Translations under genes and position numbers: made by a program
Shown here: positions 1 through 10,070 of the stretch, in pieces
Layout: each line of letters opens with the position of its first letter
Numbering within the stretch: the stretch's first letter is position 1
Assembly (NCBI GenBank): GCA_029204225.1
Contig: CM055095.1
Span: 13,281,837-13,345,836, forward strand
Origin: Diphasiastrum complanatum
Taxonomy: Eukaryota; Streptophyta; Lycopodiopsida; Lycopodiales; Lycopodiaceae
Direction: 5' to 3'
DNA: 64,000 bases
Notes under the pieces: generated by a model
What the model was told of the DNA's origin: nothing
Databases searched by the model: none
Seen by the model: only the letters and a program-made list of their open reading frames with translations

Positions 1-109
1 ACTGGTGACTATAGTATTCAGTTCTAATTACAGAGCCCTTGGACAAATCCCCAAGATGCTCGGCCAGAGCTACCCAAGAGCACCTCTCACCTTAGACCGA
101 GGAGGTCTA
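1..109. repeat. Gypsy LTR-like fragment
   Basis: From about 48 onward this stretch closely matches 7105-7167. Both copies carry the same run of 'CCAAGAT-CTCGG-CAGAGC', then 'AGAGCACCTCTCACCTTAGA' and 'CCGAGGAGGTCT'. The second copy lies where the 3' LTR of the gypsy relic 3357-7500 is expected, so this is probably an interrupted piece of the same LTR. The match stops at 109, where the TG end of a copia LTR begins. Confidence 0.5.
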
Positions 110-908
110 TGATAAGTGACAAAATTTCCAGAATTCACACGTGTGGGGAAGGTCCACAAGTATGATAGATCTAATTAAGCTTTATGATTAGCACAATAAC
201 CTGATTCTAGATTGATTAGCAAGATCTAGTACAGAAGTTATGGCTTAGCCACAATCTAGCATGCTAAGCATCATAATATGATAGTAATGAATCATAAATG
301 AGCAAAAGTACAAGATATCAGTGTATTAGCATTAGCCTCAACACGAGTTAGAGAGAGAAAGATAGAGAGATAACAAACAAGATTTGTGTGGATCCAAAAT
401 GGCATGAGATAGCTACAAAGCTTTGGTTCTTCATCAAAAAATATGATGAGAGCTACACATATATATGAAGTTTGAGGAGGCTCGAGATAGAACCACATCC
501 ATGCATCATCTAATGACATCTGAAGTGAAAACTAGAGTCTATGTGACATTTGTCACTTATCATGCATGAATCTCTACCAACTTTTTCCAAGTGTCCTAGT
601 TCTAACTAGAAATGTACAAATCATCATGCATGTGTCCATTACACTTTGTTCATGCCTTGCATGTCACTATGGATCACTTACAATTAATGCATGTGAATTG
701 CCACGAGTTTCTACAAGCATAATTTTGCTAAATCTATGTCTACAGACTATATGCAAGTTGTACTCATCAATCTAGATATGACATATCCATGTAGCTCGAG
801 TTCTATCTAGGCCAAACCTGGCATTTTGCATTTATGAACAACATACTTGCATGGTACAATATTTGTAGCAAGCCTAAAGTCAAGATGGATTATTTTTCCA
901 ATTCAACA
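110..908 (-). repeat. Copia LTR (3' LTR of a minus-strand element)
   Basis: Read on the minus strand the segment begins TGTTGAATTGG just after the purine run AGGAGGAG and the end of an RNase H frame, and it ends CACTTATCA. These are TG...CA termini of about 800 bp. It contains a CACACGTGTG motif of the kind seen in several other LTRs here. The left edge adjoins the gypsy-LTR fragment 1-109. The matching 5' LTR is not present on the right, so no target duplication can be confirmed. Confidence 0.6.
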
Positions 909-925
909 CTCCTCCTAAAAACAAT

Positions 926-1407
926 CTATATTGACTTGAACATGGATCTTGGTATTACTCCAAGATTGGCTCTATGCTTGATGAAGGAACTTTTGCTCAA
1001 AGGTTTGGTGAGCATATCAACAATACAAGATGATATGTCGAAGTGCTCCAAGTATATTTCCCCTCCAATGAGCTTCTCTCTCACGAAGTGATGTGCAACT
1101 TCGATATGCTTGCTCCTTGCATGGAATATCGGGTTGTTGGCAAGGGCTTGGGCTGAAATGTTGTCACACATTATCATAGGTAGATCCTCTTCCATGATTA
1201 TCTTTAGCTCCACTAGCAACCTCTTGATCCAAAGCACTTCCTTTGTTGTTGTAGTGAGTGAATTGTACTCAGCTTCACAAGATGAGAGTGATACAGTATC
1301 TTGCTTTTTGGAAAGCTAAGATATCAAGTTTCCTCCAAAATATATGACATAAGCACTTGTAGATTTTCGATCTGCTCTATCACTTGCAAAATTCGAGTCA
1401 GAATAGC
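926..1407 (-). pseudogene. Copia RNase H relic
   Basis: Minus-strand remnant of the RNase H domain that ends Ty1/copia Pol and degrades the RNA of the RNA-DNA hybrid during reverse transcription. Visible landmarks are a GYSDSNFASDRADRKSTSAY segment, the SSCEAEYNSL block, CDN (the CDNxSA block), an FHARSKHIEVAHHFVREK stretch and the closing DMLTKPL. One stop (TAG at about 1319) and a frame change interrupt it. It is fused directly to an integrase N-terminal region at about 1408, so reverse transcriptase and the integrase core are missing. The element could not mobilise itself. Confidence 0.75.
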
Positions 1408-2854
1408 CTTCTATGTGATTTTGCAAAAGCACAAGCCTCACAAGGCTTGAAATCTTTGGAAAGAGATGTTGGAAGACCAATGGCCTTCACTTTCTTGACC
1501 ATAGAAGACATAGATTTAAAGTTAGGATGTCCCAACCTCACCACAACTCCTCCTTAGATAACAAAGCAACTTCACAAAGGTTTTCATTCTCATAAGAATT
1601 CAACTTAAAAATTCCACCACATCTAGATCCATCAGCTTGGATCTCATCATTTTTCTTGATAAAGCAAGTATTGGAGTTGAACTTTACATCACAACCATTA
1701 TCAAGCAACTTTCCCACACTAATCAAGTTCTTTGTAAGTTTTGGAATGAAAAGAACATTAGAAGTTCAAGAACTTTTGAAGAAGCAAGTTTCAATGGAAT
1801 GTTGCCAATTCTTTCTATAGAGCACTCATGATCATTAGTAGTGTAAATAGATTTCTTAAGTCCTTTGTAAGGTACAATTGAGTCAAAAGACTCCTTTGAG
1901 CAACACAAATGTGAAGAAGCTCCACTATCTATGTACCAAGCTCCATCTTTCTTGAAAGGTGATGAAGAAAAACTGGACATTGTAAGTGATCCTTCTCCAT
2001 CACTTGTAACAAAATCTTCTTCAATCTCTTTGGAGAGATTAGCTTGCTTGAGTTGGTTTTTCTTCTTAAAACAATTAAAGGCATAGTTCCCCTTCTTGCC
2101 ATAGAAGAAACACTTCACTTTCTTCTTCTTGGTCTTTGAAGTAGAAGGATGAGATGTATCATTCTCTTCACCATCTTTGTCTCGATCTTTGGCTTTATCT
2201 TTGTTGGATGCTTGAGAGAACTGGTTCTTACTCCTTCCTTTATGCTTGTCATGCTCGAGTTTGTTCATCTTGGAAAGTTTACAGCTTTGCCTAGATTCTT
2301 CGGAAATAAGAATTCCTTGGAGGGTTTCTAGATTAGGCAACTCCTCTATAATGGCAAAAGACTGAACAAGATTATCATAGTCATCTTTCAAGCCATTTAA
2401 AATGACTTGAACTAGCTCATCTTGGTTAATAGTAACACCAACATAGGAAAGCTCTCTATATAGATCTTTAACTCTCAGAACATAGTTTGATGCACTCTCT
2501 TCACTTCTTTGGAAACTTTGGAAAATCTGATTTCTAAGAGTGAGTATTCTAGAAGTTTTCTTTGCTTCATAGATGGACTTAAGTGCATCCCAAGCATCTA
2601 TAGCTGTGGTGCAAGATCCTCTCTCTAAAATTTTCATTAGATATATTCATCTTAATGAAATGTAGAGCCATTCTAGCTATGTTCCTATACTTAGGAATTT
2701 CAGCCTGTGCTTGAGGCTCCTCCTCAACATCAAGCACAATGTCCATAACATCCAGAGTATCAAAATAGACTCCATTTGGAACTTCCATATTGAGTAATTA
2801 GAAGTATTTAGTCTTTCATTTGCTTCTAGAAGATATCCTCCCAGAGGTGCCATT
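1408..2854 (-). pseudogene. Copia gag-protease-preintegrase relic
   Basis: Minus-strand Ty1/copia polyprotein N-terminus. The ATG at 2854 opens a UBN2-type Gag region with an NYSIWK motif. Gag continues through SASNYVLRVKDLYREL and a degenerate zinc knuckle near 2090 (CFFYGKKGNYAFNC, with Tyr where the second Cys belongs). A protease motif WYIDSGASSH lies near 1935-1965, and a GAG-pre-integrase block (ISVGKLLDNG, then GHPNFKSM) spans about 1725 to 1410. Frameshifts occur near 2760, 2640 and 1726. It is closely related to the intact frame at 55994-58570 and the partial gag at 47767. The mutated knuckle and frameshifts make it non-functional. Confidence 0.8.
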
Positions 2855-3350
2855 TAGATGAAGACTTCTTAGTTATTGGACTGCAATATGTTTGAGCTTG
2901 TTCCAATCAGACTTAAAGTTGCTGCTCTCTTTCACTATGGGTATTTTCAAGGATGTTCTACCTTCCTATGTGAAACACTTGCAAATGTATTTGAGATGAA
3001 TCTCAAATATTCCACAAGTTATCTAGATCAGACACACAAAGTGGATTGAGACACTTTGGCTAGTTTGAATCCTACTTTTGGCATGTGTGAAAGGCTTCAA
3101 AAGAAAATACTATTGACACTCAGAAGGCTCAAAGGGTGTTCAATTATTTTAACTTAGTCTTGATCTTCAGTTTCTTGTGTAGGATGCTCAAAACAATGGA
3201 TTCAGAACAAAGCAAGGTTGAAACAAATCAAAATGCTGTCACTCGGATTTTGGACCTATCCCTATCCTCTTTAAGAGCTTATAACTCTTGATAGACACAT
3301 CAGATTGTACCCAATGGACGAACATATAGAACCTGAAATCGCAGAAGATT
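2855..3350 (-). other. Copia 5' leader, no gene
   Basis: Upstream leader of the minus-strand gag at 2854. Its reverse complement resembles the leaders at about 47300-47400 and 55570-55620 (a run like AAGCTCTTAAAGAGGATAGG followed by a 'GAGTG-ACA' segment). No LTR or primer-binding site follows, so the copia element is truncated near 3350 where gypsy gag sequence starts. Confidence 0.45.
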
Positions 3351-3356
3351 ATCCAT

Positions 3357-4639
3357 ATGAGATTCAGATGTCATAGGTTCTACCGAATGCGGGCCCAAAT
3401 ACACAAGCCATCCACAAACCCATTCGAGGGACAAGAACCTGATAGGGCCGAGTCTTCACGAGCACGAGCCTATTTTTATGGTGCTGAACCCTCTCAGGCT
3501 AGAACCAACCTTAATGGTGCTTCAGCTACCCATCATTCTCATCATGAGAGACGTACACACAAGCTAGATCTACCAAAATTGGACGGTAGTTCAGACTCTC
3601 AAAGATTTTATCAAATCTGAATGCATGTGATGCATATGGCAAAACATCTTTCGCTGCTATGGGTCAACTGTTTTCGATGACCATGATCGCTAAATCACGT
3701 GATTGGTTTTTCAACCTTGATCGTGAAGATAAGACAGACTGGTCAATTCTGAAAGAGTCCTTTATCAAGCACTTTAAGCCCTTTCGCTTGATAGAGAGCC
3801 CTTTTGTCAAATTGAGTAATATCAAGATGGCAAAAGATGAACGTGTACGAGACTATATCGAGCGTTTCTAATGCCTCAAAAGTCAAGTACAGGAACAACC
3901 CTCCGAACAGATGCTCATCATCTGGTTCCTAGTTGGACTTCCATGATGGATTAGACGCGAGCTTAAATCCAATGACGAATATATGAGCCTCAAATTAGCT
4001 ATGTCTGATGCCATCAAGGAGGAAGATGAAGGATCAGATGTAGACAAATCAAGAGAAAGGAGAGCACCACGTGCTCCTATCCATGAGTCTAAGCCGATCG
4101 AGGATACCGGAGATCAGCTTTGGAAATCCCAGTTGGAGTTGCTTAATGAGCAACATCAACTTCAAATGGAGAAACTCACCAATGAGTTTCAAGCTACCCT
4201 GAAGTCTATCCAAAGCAGTATGCCTAGTCAGCCAAACCCTGCACAGGTACCTTATAGACGAAAACCAATATGGTGCCCACACTGCCGGGCTACACATCCT
4301 GCTGATGCTTGTCCTTCATATCGACCTATCCAAGCACATATAGTTCAACAATATGAAGGACAACCACCACAATCTGGAAATGTCTTAACCTATCATGAAT
4401 ACCCACAAGAAAGTCCAGAACCATTGGCCATACAAGATGGCCATGCCGTTATACAAGGGCCATTGCACACCAGACGTTTCATCTGTGGTGAAACTGGCCA
4501 CTTCATGGTTGATTGTCCAGTCAAGACCAAGTACCATGTTGAGTGTCCTGACTATATCAGAAAACACAGTTTCAAAGACTGTCCGAAACAATCAACTAAG
4601 ATCCTACCTGTCTGTCACGTCAGTTATGAATTAGAATAG
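3357..4639 (+). pseudogene. Ty3/gypsy gag relic
   Basis: Capsid/nucleocapsid gene of a Ty3/gypsy LTR retrotransposon, broken by stops. Segment 3540-3620 has the LDLPKLDGSSDSQRF lead-in. Segment 3659-3871 holds the Retrotrans_gag core (RDWFFNLDREDKTDWSILKE, then SFIKHF and RDYIERF). Segment 3983-4639 has a coiled, Gln-rich stretch and cysteine knuckles: CPHCRATHPADAC, a broken CGETGHFMVDC and a further Cys/His run. At least three in-frame breaks separate the blocks. No protease, RT or integrase follows before the LTR-like sequence near 6868, so the element may have been gag-only (non-autonomous). Confidence 0.7.
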
Positions 4640-5880
4640 GATCCTCACGACAACAACAAGACACTATAGCACCCAACTGCTCAACCTGCTACTCAATTGA
4701 GAAGTTTCTTGCAAACTTCTACATTACCGCACAATACACCAGTTCCATCATGCAAAAAGACACTAATATGAAATGAGTCCTTGTCAAAGGAAAGTGAAAG
4801 CGATATTCTGTCATCTGCTACAATGTCCAACCAAGAGCAACCTCCACAGGGAATTGACAGTTTTTCTCCCCTTCCACAATCTCAAATCTATTTGTCTTTC
4901 CACATGCTGATAAGATTTCCAAATTGCCAAAACACAATAAATCTAGCAATCGGAAATGCAGATAGAGATTCGGTTCTGAATCTCTTGTTCACAGAGGTCC
5001 TTAGGACATAGTACCTCAACCATACATGCATCTCAAGCTATATCTTACAACATCTGCTATCAATGATGGTAGATTTAGTGTCACCAACTCTGCCTTGTTT
5101 TGACAAGGGCATGTGAGAGTAAATCTCCTTACTCTACAGACAATGAAATACTACAACTATCAAGGTGTATTATACATGTTGATGAATGACTTTTGTTTGA
5201 CAAGTGCTCTATGGCTTTCCCTCTCTGTAACATTGGTATCTTCCTTGTTTATTTTTTGTCATTTTTTTGATTTTAGTAATTTCTTCTAATAGCATATCTT
5301 TTTCTAGATTTGTTTTTAGCTCATCAAGGATAGCCATTGAACAAGAGACATCATATAACATATCTCAAGAATAACTTGTCAGTCATCTGTCAATCTTTAG
5401 AACACCTTGCACAGAGTTTACAATCTTTGAGCATACTGAACATTTGCAAAATACATCTCCCGTTCGAGTCGATTCGTGAATCTCATAGTCATATTCATTT
5501 TTGAGTCAACTATAGCAAGATTGAAACAAATTTAGTTAAAATTTGTTCAATCTTAAGTCCAGTCGCACGTTCAACGTATTTCAACTACGTGTTCCACACG
5601 CCGATCCAATCCTGAGCATGAATAGTTACCAGTAACAACATCCCCACCAACAGATCCACTGAAGCAGTTATGTTGCCAACAACAACATCAGCAAGATTGA
5701 CAGCCAAAGTCACAAGTCAAATATGAAAACGACAAGGCTAAGAAGACAAGTGTGCAATTTAAAGAGACTCAATCAGAAGAAGTACCCCGGTCACGACGAG
5801 AATCCTTTAGAAAAGGAAACACAAGCATTGGAAAATCAGTCTCCAGATCTTAAAGAGAAGAATCAATAGACTGATAGGGA
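4640..5880. other. No gene recognised
   Basis: Continuation of the gypsy relic. There is a Gln/Ser-rich open stretch of about 76 codons at 4781-5011 and low-complexity AAC/CAG-rich sequence at 5620-5830. I see no conserved domain and no RNA gene. Confidence 0.3.
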
Positions 5881-5911
5881 ATCAATAAACAAGATTTCCA
5901 CATAGGCTTGC

Positions 5912-6213
5912 CATAGGCTTGTGTTGGAAGCCAACCAGGCTCTGCCACATAGGCTTCAGTGGATCTAGAGAGAGAAAGAGGTGGATCTCGCAAACTACCA
6001 CGTGGGAAGCCACGTAGGCCTGCCACATGGAAAACCATGTAGGTCTACCTGGTGGCAAGTCTTGCAACTTAGGATTTGCAAACACGTAGTTCTAACATAG
6101 GCTTGCGTGGAAAGCCATCCAGACTTTGCCACGTAGGCCTGAGTGAACCTAGAGAGAGAAAGAGGGGGCTCATAAACTACCAGGTGGCCAACCAAGTAGT
6201 CCTACCATAGGCT
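5912..6213 (+). repeat. Degenerate direct repeat, period 184 bp
   Basis: Two copies of a unit begin at 5912 and 6096. Both start CATAGGCTTG-GTGG, pass through a GCC-ACGTAGGC stretch and TAGAGAGAGAAAGAGG, and end with CAAACTACCA or TAAACTACCA followed by GGTGG/CGTGG. Shorter echoes of CACATAGGC and CACGTAGG continue to about 6270. The minus-strand reading frames seen here simply translate the repeat. Confidence 0.7.
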
Positions 6214-6839
6214 TGTGTGGTTTACCACATGGCCTACCATAGACTCATGTAGCAGGCCACATAGGCATGCTATCGACCAAGTTGATTCAGATCAATCTTG
6301 ATCAAAAGAAACTCTCTAGAGCAATGATAGTTGGATCCCCTCTTATGAAGCCCAAGGAGGTCCAAAAGTAATGGATCAAAAGAAAGAGCTACAGAAAAAG
6401 AAAGATGAAGACAACCATGAGCCTGCAAAATGAAGCATGCTCCTCACCCAGCAAGTGGTGGTCAAAGCTCAACATTGCAAGGGTCCAAAGCTGCAACTGT
6501 AGAACTATCAGTTCCTTCACCCTTCCACCAGGCCTTCATCATGTTTCCTTACCATTACCAAACCGTCCATCCAAAACTGTTCCTACCACCAAATTCTTGA
6601 TGACGAGTTCATCCCCTTGAAACTGATAATCGAAGTTTGTGCAACCTGCAGATCGAAGGTTTTCCTTGAGACTGGAACTTCAACTGAGAGAGAACCACGG
6701 AAACACCCAGAAGCAAACGGAGGATACAGACCTCCCAGAAGTTAGAATATGCTAAGAAACCAAAGATGAAACCGTCAATGGCAGATACAAGTTAAAAGAA
6801 AGAAGACACGCAGGAAGCACTCGAGCATGCAAGTTCTGA

Positions 6840-7500
6840 AGCTGCTGGGGGCTCTCCAAATTTTGAGGATGTCAACCCATTACAACAATAAGACATTCTG
6901 ATCAAATTGTGGCAATTTGTAAAAACAGTTTTTTAGATAAAGACTGGCGACAATAAACACTTGGTTTTATGTAAGCGAATGAGGATCTACGCTTTTCCAA
7001 GTGCCGATCGAAGACGCCAATGCGGAAGCGGAGTGAAATCATCCAATATGAGTTGTAGTGGGTCTTGCAACCCATTAGGAGTGGGATGATGTTGGCTGAT
7101 TCTGACGAATTCCCAAGATACTCGGACAGAGCAACTCAAGAGCACCTCTCACCTTAGACCGAGGAGGTCTTTGAGAAGACGAGACTAACAAAGACTGGGA
7201 GCCGAGTATGAGAGCCGAGGAATACTAGTTAGTAATGACAAGTAAGAACTGTGTAAGCCTCATGGTGAATCTCGGAAGATGGAATGACCATGTAGGAACT
7301 AGTATTTCTAGGCAAAGGTAATAAATGCAAGTAGACCCCTCTTAAAGAAAGTAGAGTGAGCCACCTTTTGATGGTGACCTCTAGTAAAGAGCATTATTCC
7401 ACTTGTAATTTGTGAAATGTAGAAATTCCACTAGGATGCCACCAAAGGTGCTCTCTTGCTTATTTAGGAGACTCCCTCTTTGTGAAGAGGAGCTTTTTGT
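6840..7500 (+). repeat. Gypsy polypurine tract and LTR-like sequence
   Basis: GCTGCTGGGGGCTCTCC at about 6841-6857 resembles the G-rich tract that precedes the 3' LTR of plant Ty3/gypsy elements. The following sequence to about 7500 includes the 62-bp block shared with 1-109 and a TTATTTAGGAG promoter-like stretch near 7460. LTR boundaries are not certain. At about 7515 the sequence switches to gag sequence of a different gypsy family. Confidence 0.45.
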
Positions 7501-7514
7501 GTATTGTATCAACT

Positions 7515-8520
7515 CCATGCTGAAATCTGATTCAGCAGATGAGGATGAGTCTTCAGAGTACTCATCTTATTCTTCTTCATCATGAATGGAAAATTTTTCT
7601 TATAGGAAATCCAAGAATAGAAACTCAAATAGGAAGAAAAGAATGGAGAAATCTGAAAAGATGGATCCATTAAGGAAGAGTGTTGAGATATTAGCAAAAG
7701 AAATGAGTGATTTAAAAGTCCAAAATTTGACATTAAAGCCAAACAAAAAAAAGCGAAGCTTGACGCCAATGTTTGGTGTACCGCTTGTGGGAAGGAAGGT
7801 CATTCTAAAACCAACTGTCCCAGTTTACAGACTAACTATTTAGAAGAGAAATTATTCCTCTGTCCAATTAATAATCATGAGGAGGTAGCTTATACCGCAA
7901 CTCCTACTAACCAAAAGAACATTATACCAAAACAACATATTGGTCAATAGTACACTATTTTGCGTAGAGGGGGACAAGAGATTCCACTCCTCCACCCAGA
8001 GTAAGGGGTTCGTGCTACAATTGCGGAGCTCCGGGTCACTATTCACCTGATTGCCTTGAACCCAGGAGGTCAGTAGGATATGTGCCGCTCTGTGCTAACT
8101 GTAAAGGTGAAGGGCATGTCAATGTTGGATGTCCTCAACCACAACAACCACGGTCTAAACCAAGGTTTGTAAACTCGCCTAGAGAAGATGACCTTCGGCC
8201 ATCTAAAACTAACACTGACATGATAGTTCAGAGGATATAAGTAGAGTCCAGATCATTAGGTCAAGACCATCAATGCCCCAATTTAGATATAAAGATAAAT
8301 AAAGTGACTACTAGAAGTAGTAAAGATTCTTCAGCTCTTAAGGATAAGAAGAAAATCTAAGACAAAATCTGCGAAAAACGCGAAAAAATGCGACAGAAAA
8401 AGCGAAAGTAAAAAACAATCAGTAAAAATTTCTAATAGTAAAGAATCAGACCTTGATAGGCCTACTGAAAAATATTATGATGTTGCTATTAGTTCAGAAG
8501 CTAAATTAAACCATCAAGGC
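7515..8520 (+). pseudogene. Gypsy gag C-terminal relic, copy A
   Basis: This is a diverged copy of 11005-12010. It carries the same Ser/Glu-rich acidic tract, a basic MEKSEKMDPLRKSVE helix, and three nucleocapsid knuckles: CTACGKEGHSKTNC-like near 7785, CYNCGAPGHYSPDC near 8011 and CANCKGEGHVNVGC near 8093. A coiled region like VESRSLGQDHQ follows. Stops and frameshifts break it in several places. At about 8520 the gag sequence jumps to integrase, so protease, RT and RNase H are deleted. The parent family appears to be the one at 10071-12016. Confidence 0.7.
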
Positions 8521-9143
8521 CATGATGTCATACATTTCTACTATGCATCGCCAAACCACTCCATATAATCCAAACGCGAATGGGCTTACGGAACAGGCGA
8601 ACGGAATTTTGTGTACAATTTTGAATAAAGTAACAGAAATGCATTCTTCTGATTGGGATCAGAAGTTACCATCCGTCTTATGGGCATACAAAACTGCCAA
8701 AAAGGTCACAACTAGGCAGACTCCATACTATCTTGTGTATGGAATGCATCCCATATTACCAATAGAATTCAAAGTTCCAACATTTTGCATTAGTAATGAA
8801 GAGCGAATGGATGAACATGATAGTCTTCGGGAGCGGATGACATCTTTGACGCAACTGGAGGAGGATCGCCGTCTTTCATTAATCGAGACTGAACGAGTTC
8901 AGAATAAAAGAAAAGAAAATTTTCAACCAATCCATTAAAAAAATAAAAATCAAATGAGGGGACTACGTGCTTCTGTATGATAACAGACACATGTTGTTTC
9001 CTAGGAAATTACATACCAGATGGATGGGACCTTACAAAGTCATAGAAGTTTTTAACAATGGATCACTTCAGTTAGCCGATCTTGAAGGACATTTACTTGA
9101 TACTCGAGTAAATGGCTCAAGGGTGAAGCGCTACTATGACTAA
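8521..9143 (+). pseudogene. Ty3/gypsy integrase C-terminal relic
   Basis: The end of the rve integrase catalytic core and the C-terminal domain. The core part carries HRQTTPYNPNANGLTEQANG (the Glu of DDE is present in the LTE position), then SDWDQKLPSVLWAYKTA and the PYYLVYGMHPILPIEF block. After a frame change in an A-rich run near 8938, a second frame from 8958 to the TAA at 9141-9143 gives the classical C-terminal domain (DYVLLYD, HTRWMGPYKV, RVNGSRVKRYY). The first two catalytic aspartates are absent because the 5' part is deleted. Confidence 0.8.
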
Positions 9144-9985
9144 TTTCCGATACTATTCACATTTTATCTAGTTTCTAAAAACCTTCATCTTTGGTCCAAT
9201 CATTTCCACCGAAGTTTGCGATATTTGTGACACTTGCACCTTTGCATTCTTCACCCATATGTGTTGTAGCAAAATTTGCGACACTGTTCACATTTCATCC
9301 AACTGACACTTTGTTGTCAATCCATTACCTTCGCAAAATGTGCAGAATTGCAGATATGCTGAGGAAAGGCAACCAAATTTATAAGAGTCAGGCAAAAGAG
9401 GCAATTCTATGGCGGATAAACGCCGAAGTCACATTGGGAGCCTGTGTATCTCATGGGAGATATAGGATCGACCCAACAACTTGGAAAGGTATCCAAGAAA
9501 GAATGATCCAAACCTTCCAACTGCAATATCTGCAACCCTAGATGGTTGCATATGAGAAATTGAAAGATGTTTTGATTTGTTTGCTTTATGCGATAAGAAC
9601 TAATCTTCTATGTTTGATTAAGAAGAATCCTTAGCCAATGTGATTCTGCTTGATGAATCTATTTGCTAGTTGATGTCTGTTCTGACTGTTTACCTAAAGT
9701 CTAAAGAGCCTGGAAGATAAAGTAATCTTTACAATTGTAGACCTTGACCAAATCGTTTCATCATTGGTGTTCCTAGATGCCAATTTACCCAAATATCTTT
9801 GGATAACCAGTTATGTCGCTGTAGTATTCATTGTGAATTTTATACATTCTAGTCTGTTTACCATCGTACATACATTTACCATGCAAAGGATGAGATTATT
9901 CTCTCTCTTGGGGAATGATCAAACCTTTTATACTACGTAATTCATCGCTTTTGTGAAAATCTATAACGACTAGGCCACCACATAA
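9144..9985 (+). repeat. Gypsy 3' leader/LTR shared by copies A and B
   Basis: Lies between the integrase stop of copy A and the primer site of copy B, where an LTR is required. There is a 116-codon open stretch at 9191-9541 with no recognisable domain. The right end reads CTAGGCCACCACA just before the primer site, giving a plausible CA terminus at about 9979. The left terminus and polypurine tract could not be placed. Confidence 0.4.
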
Positions 9986-10006
9986 TTTGGCGTCGTCGCC
10001 GGGGAG
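9985..10006 (+). other. Gypsy primer-binding site, tRNA-Asp type
   Basis: TTTGGCGTCGTCGCCGGGGA resembles the TGGCGCCGTTGCCGGGGA site of Tat/Athila-type elements, which pairs with the 3' end of tRNA-Asp. Two positions differ from that consensus. It sits about 65 bases before the gag start of copy B, as expected for (-) strand priming. Confidence 0.55.
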
Positions 10007-10070
10007 ATGAATTTCACCTTTTGCGATATTTTTAAGTGTATTGCATCTACGAATCTTTCTCATGTAATGC

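Noticed and set aside
5850..6195. Three overlapping minus-strand frames with Arg/Pro/Leu/Ser-rich translations
   Set aside because: They translate the 184-bp repeat; the similar peptide blocks come from the DNA repeat.
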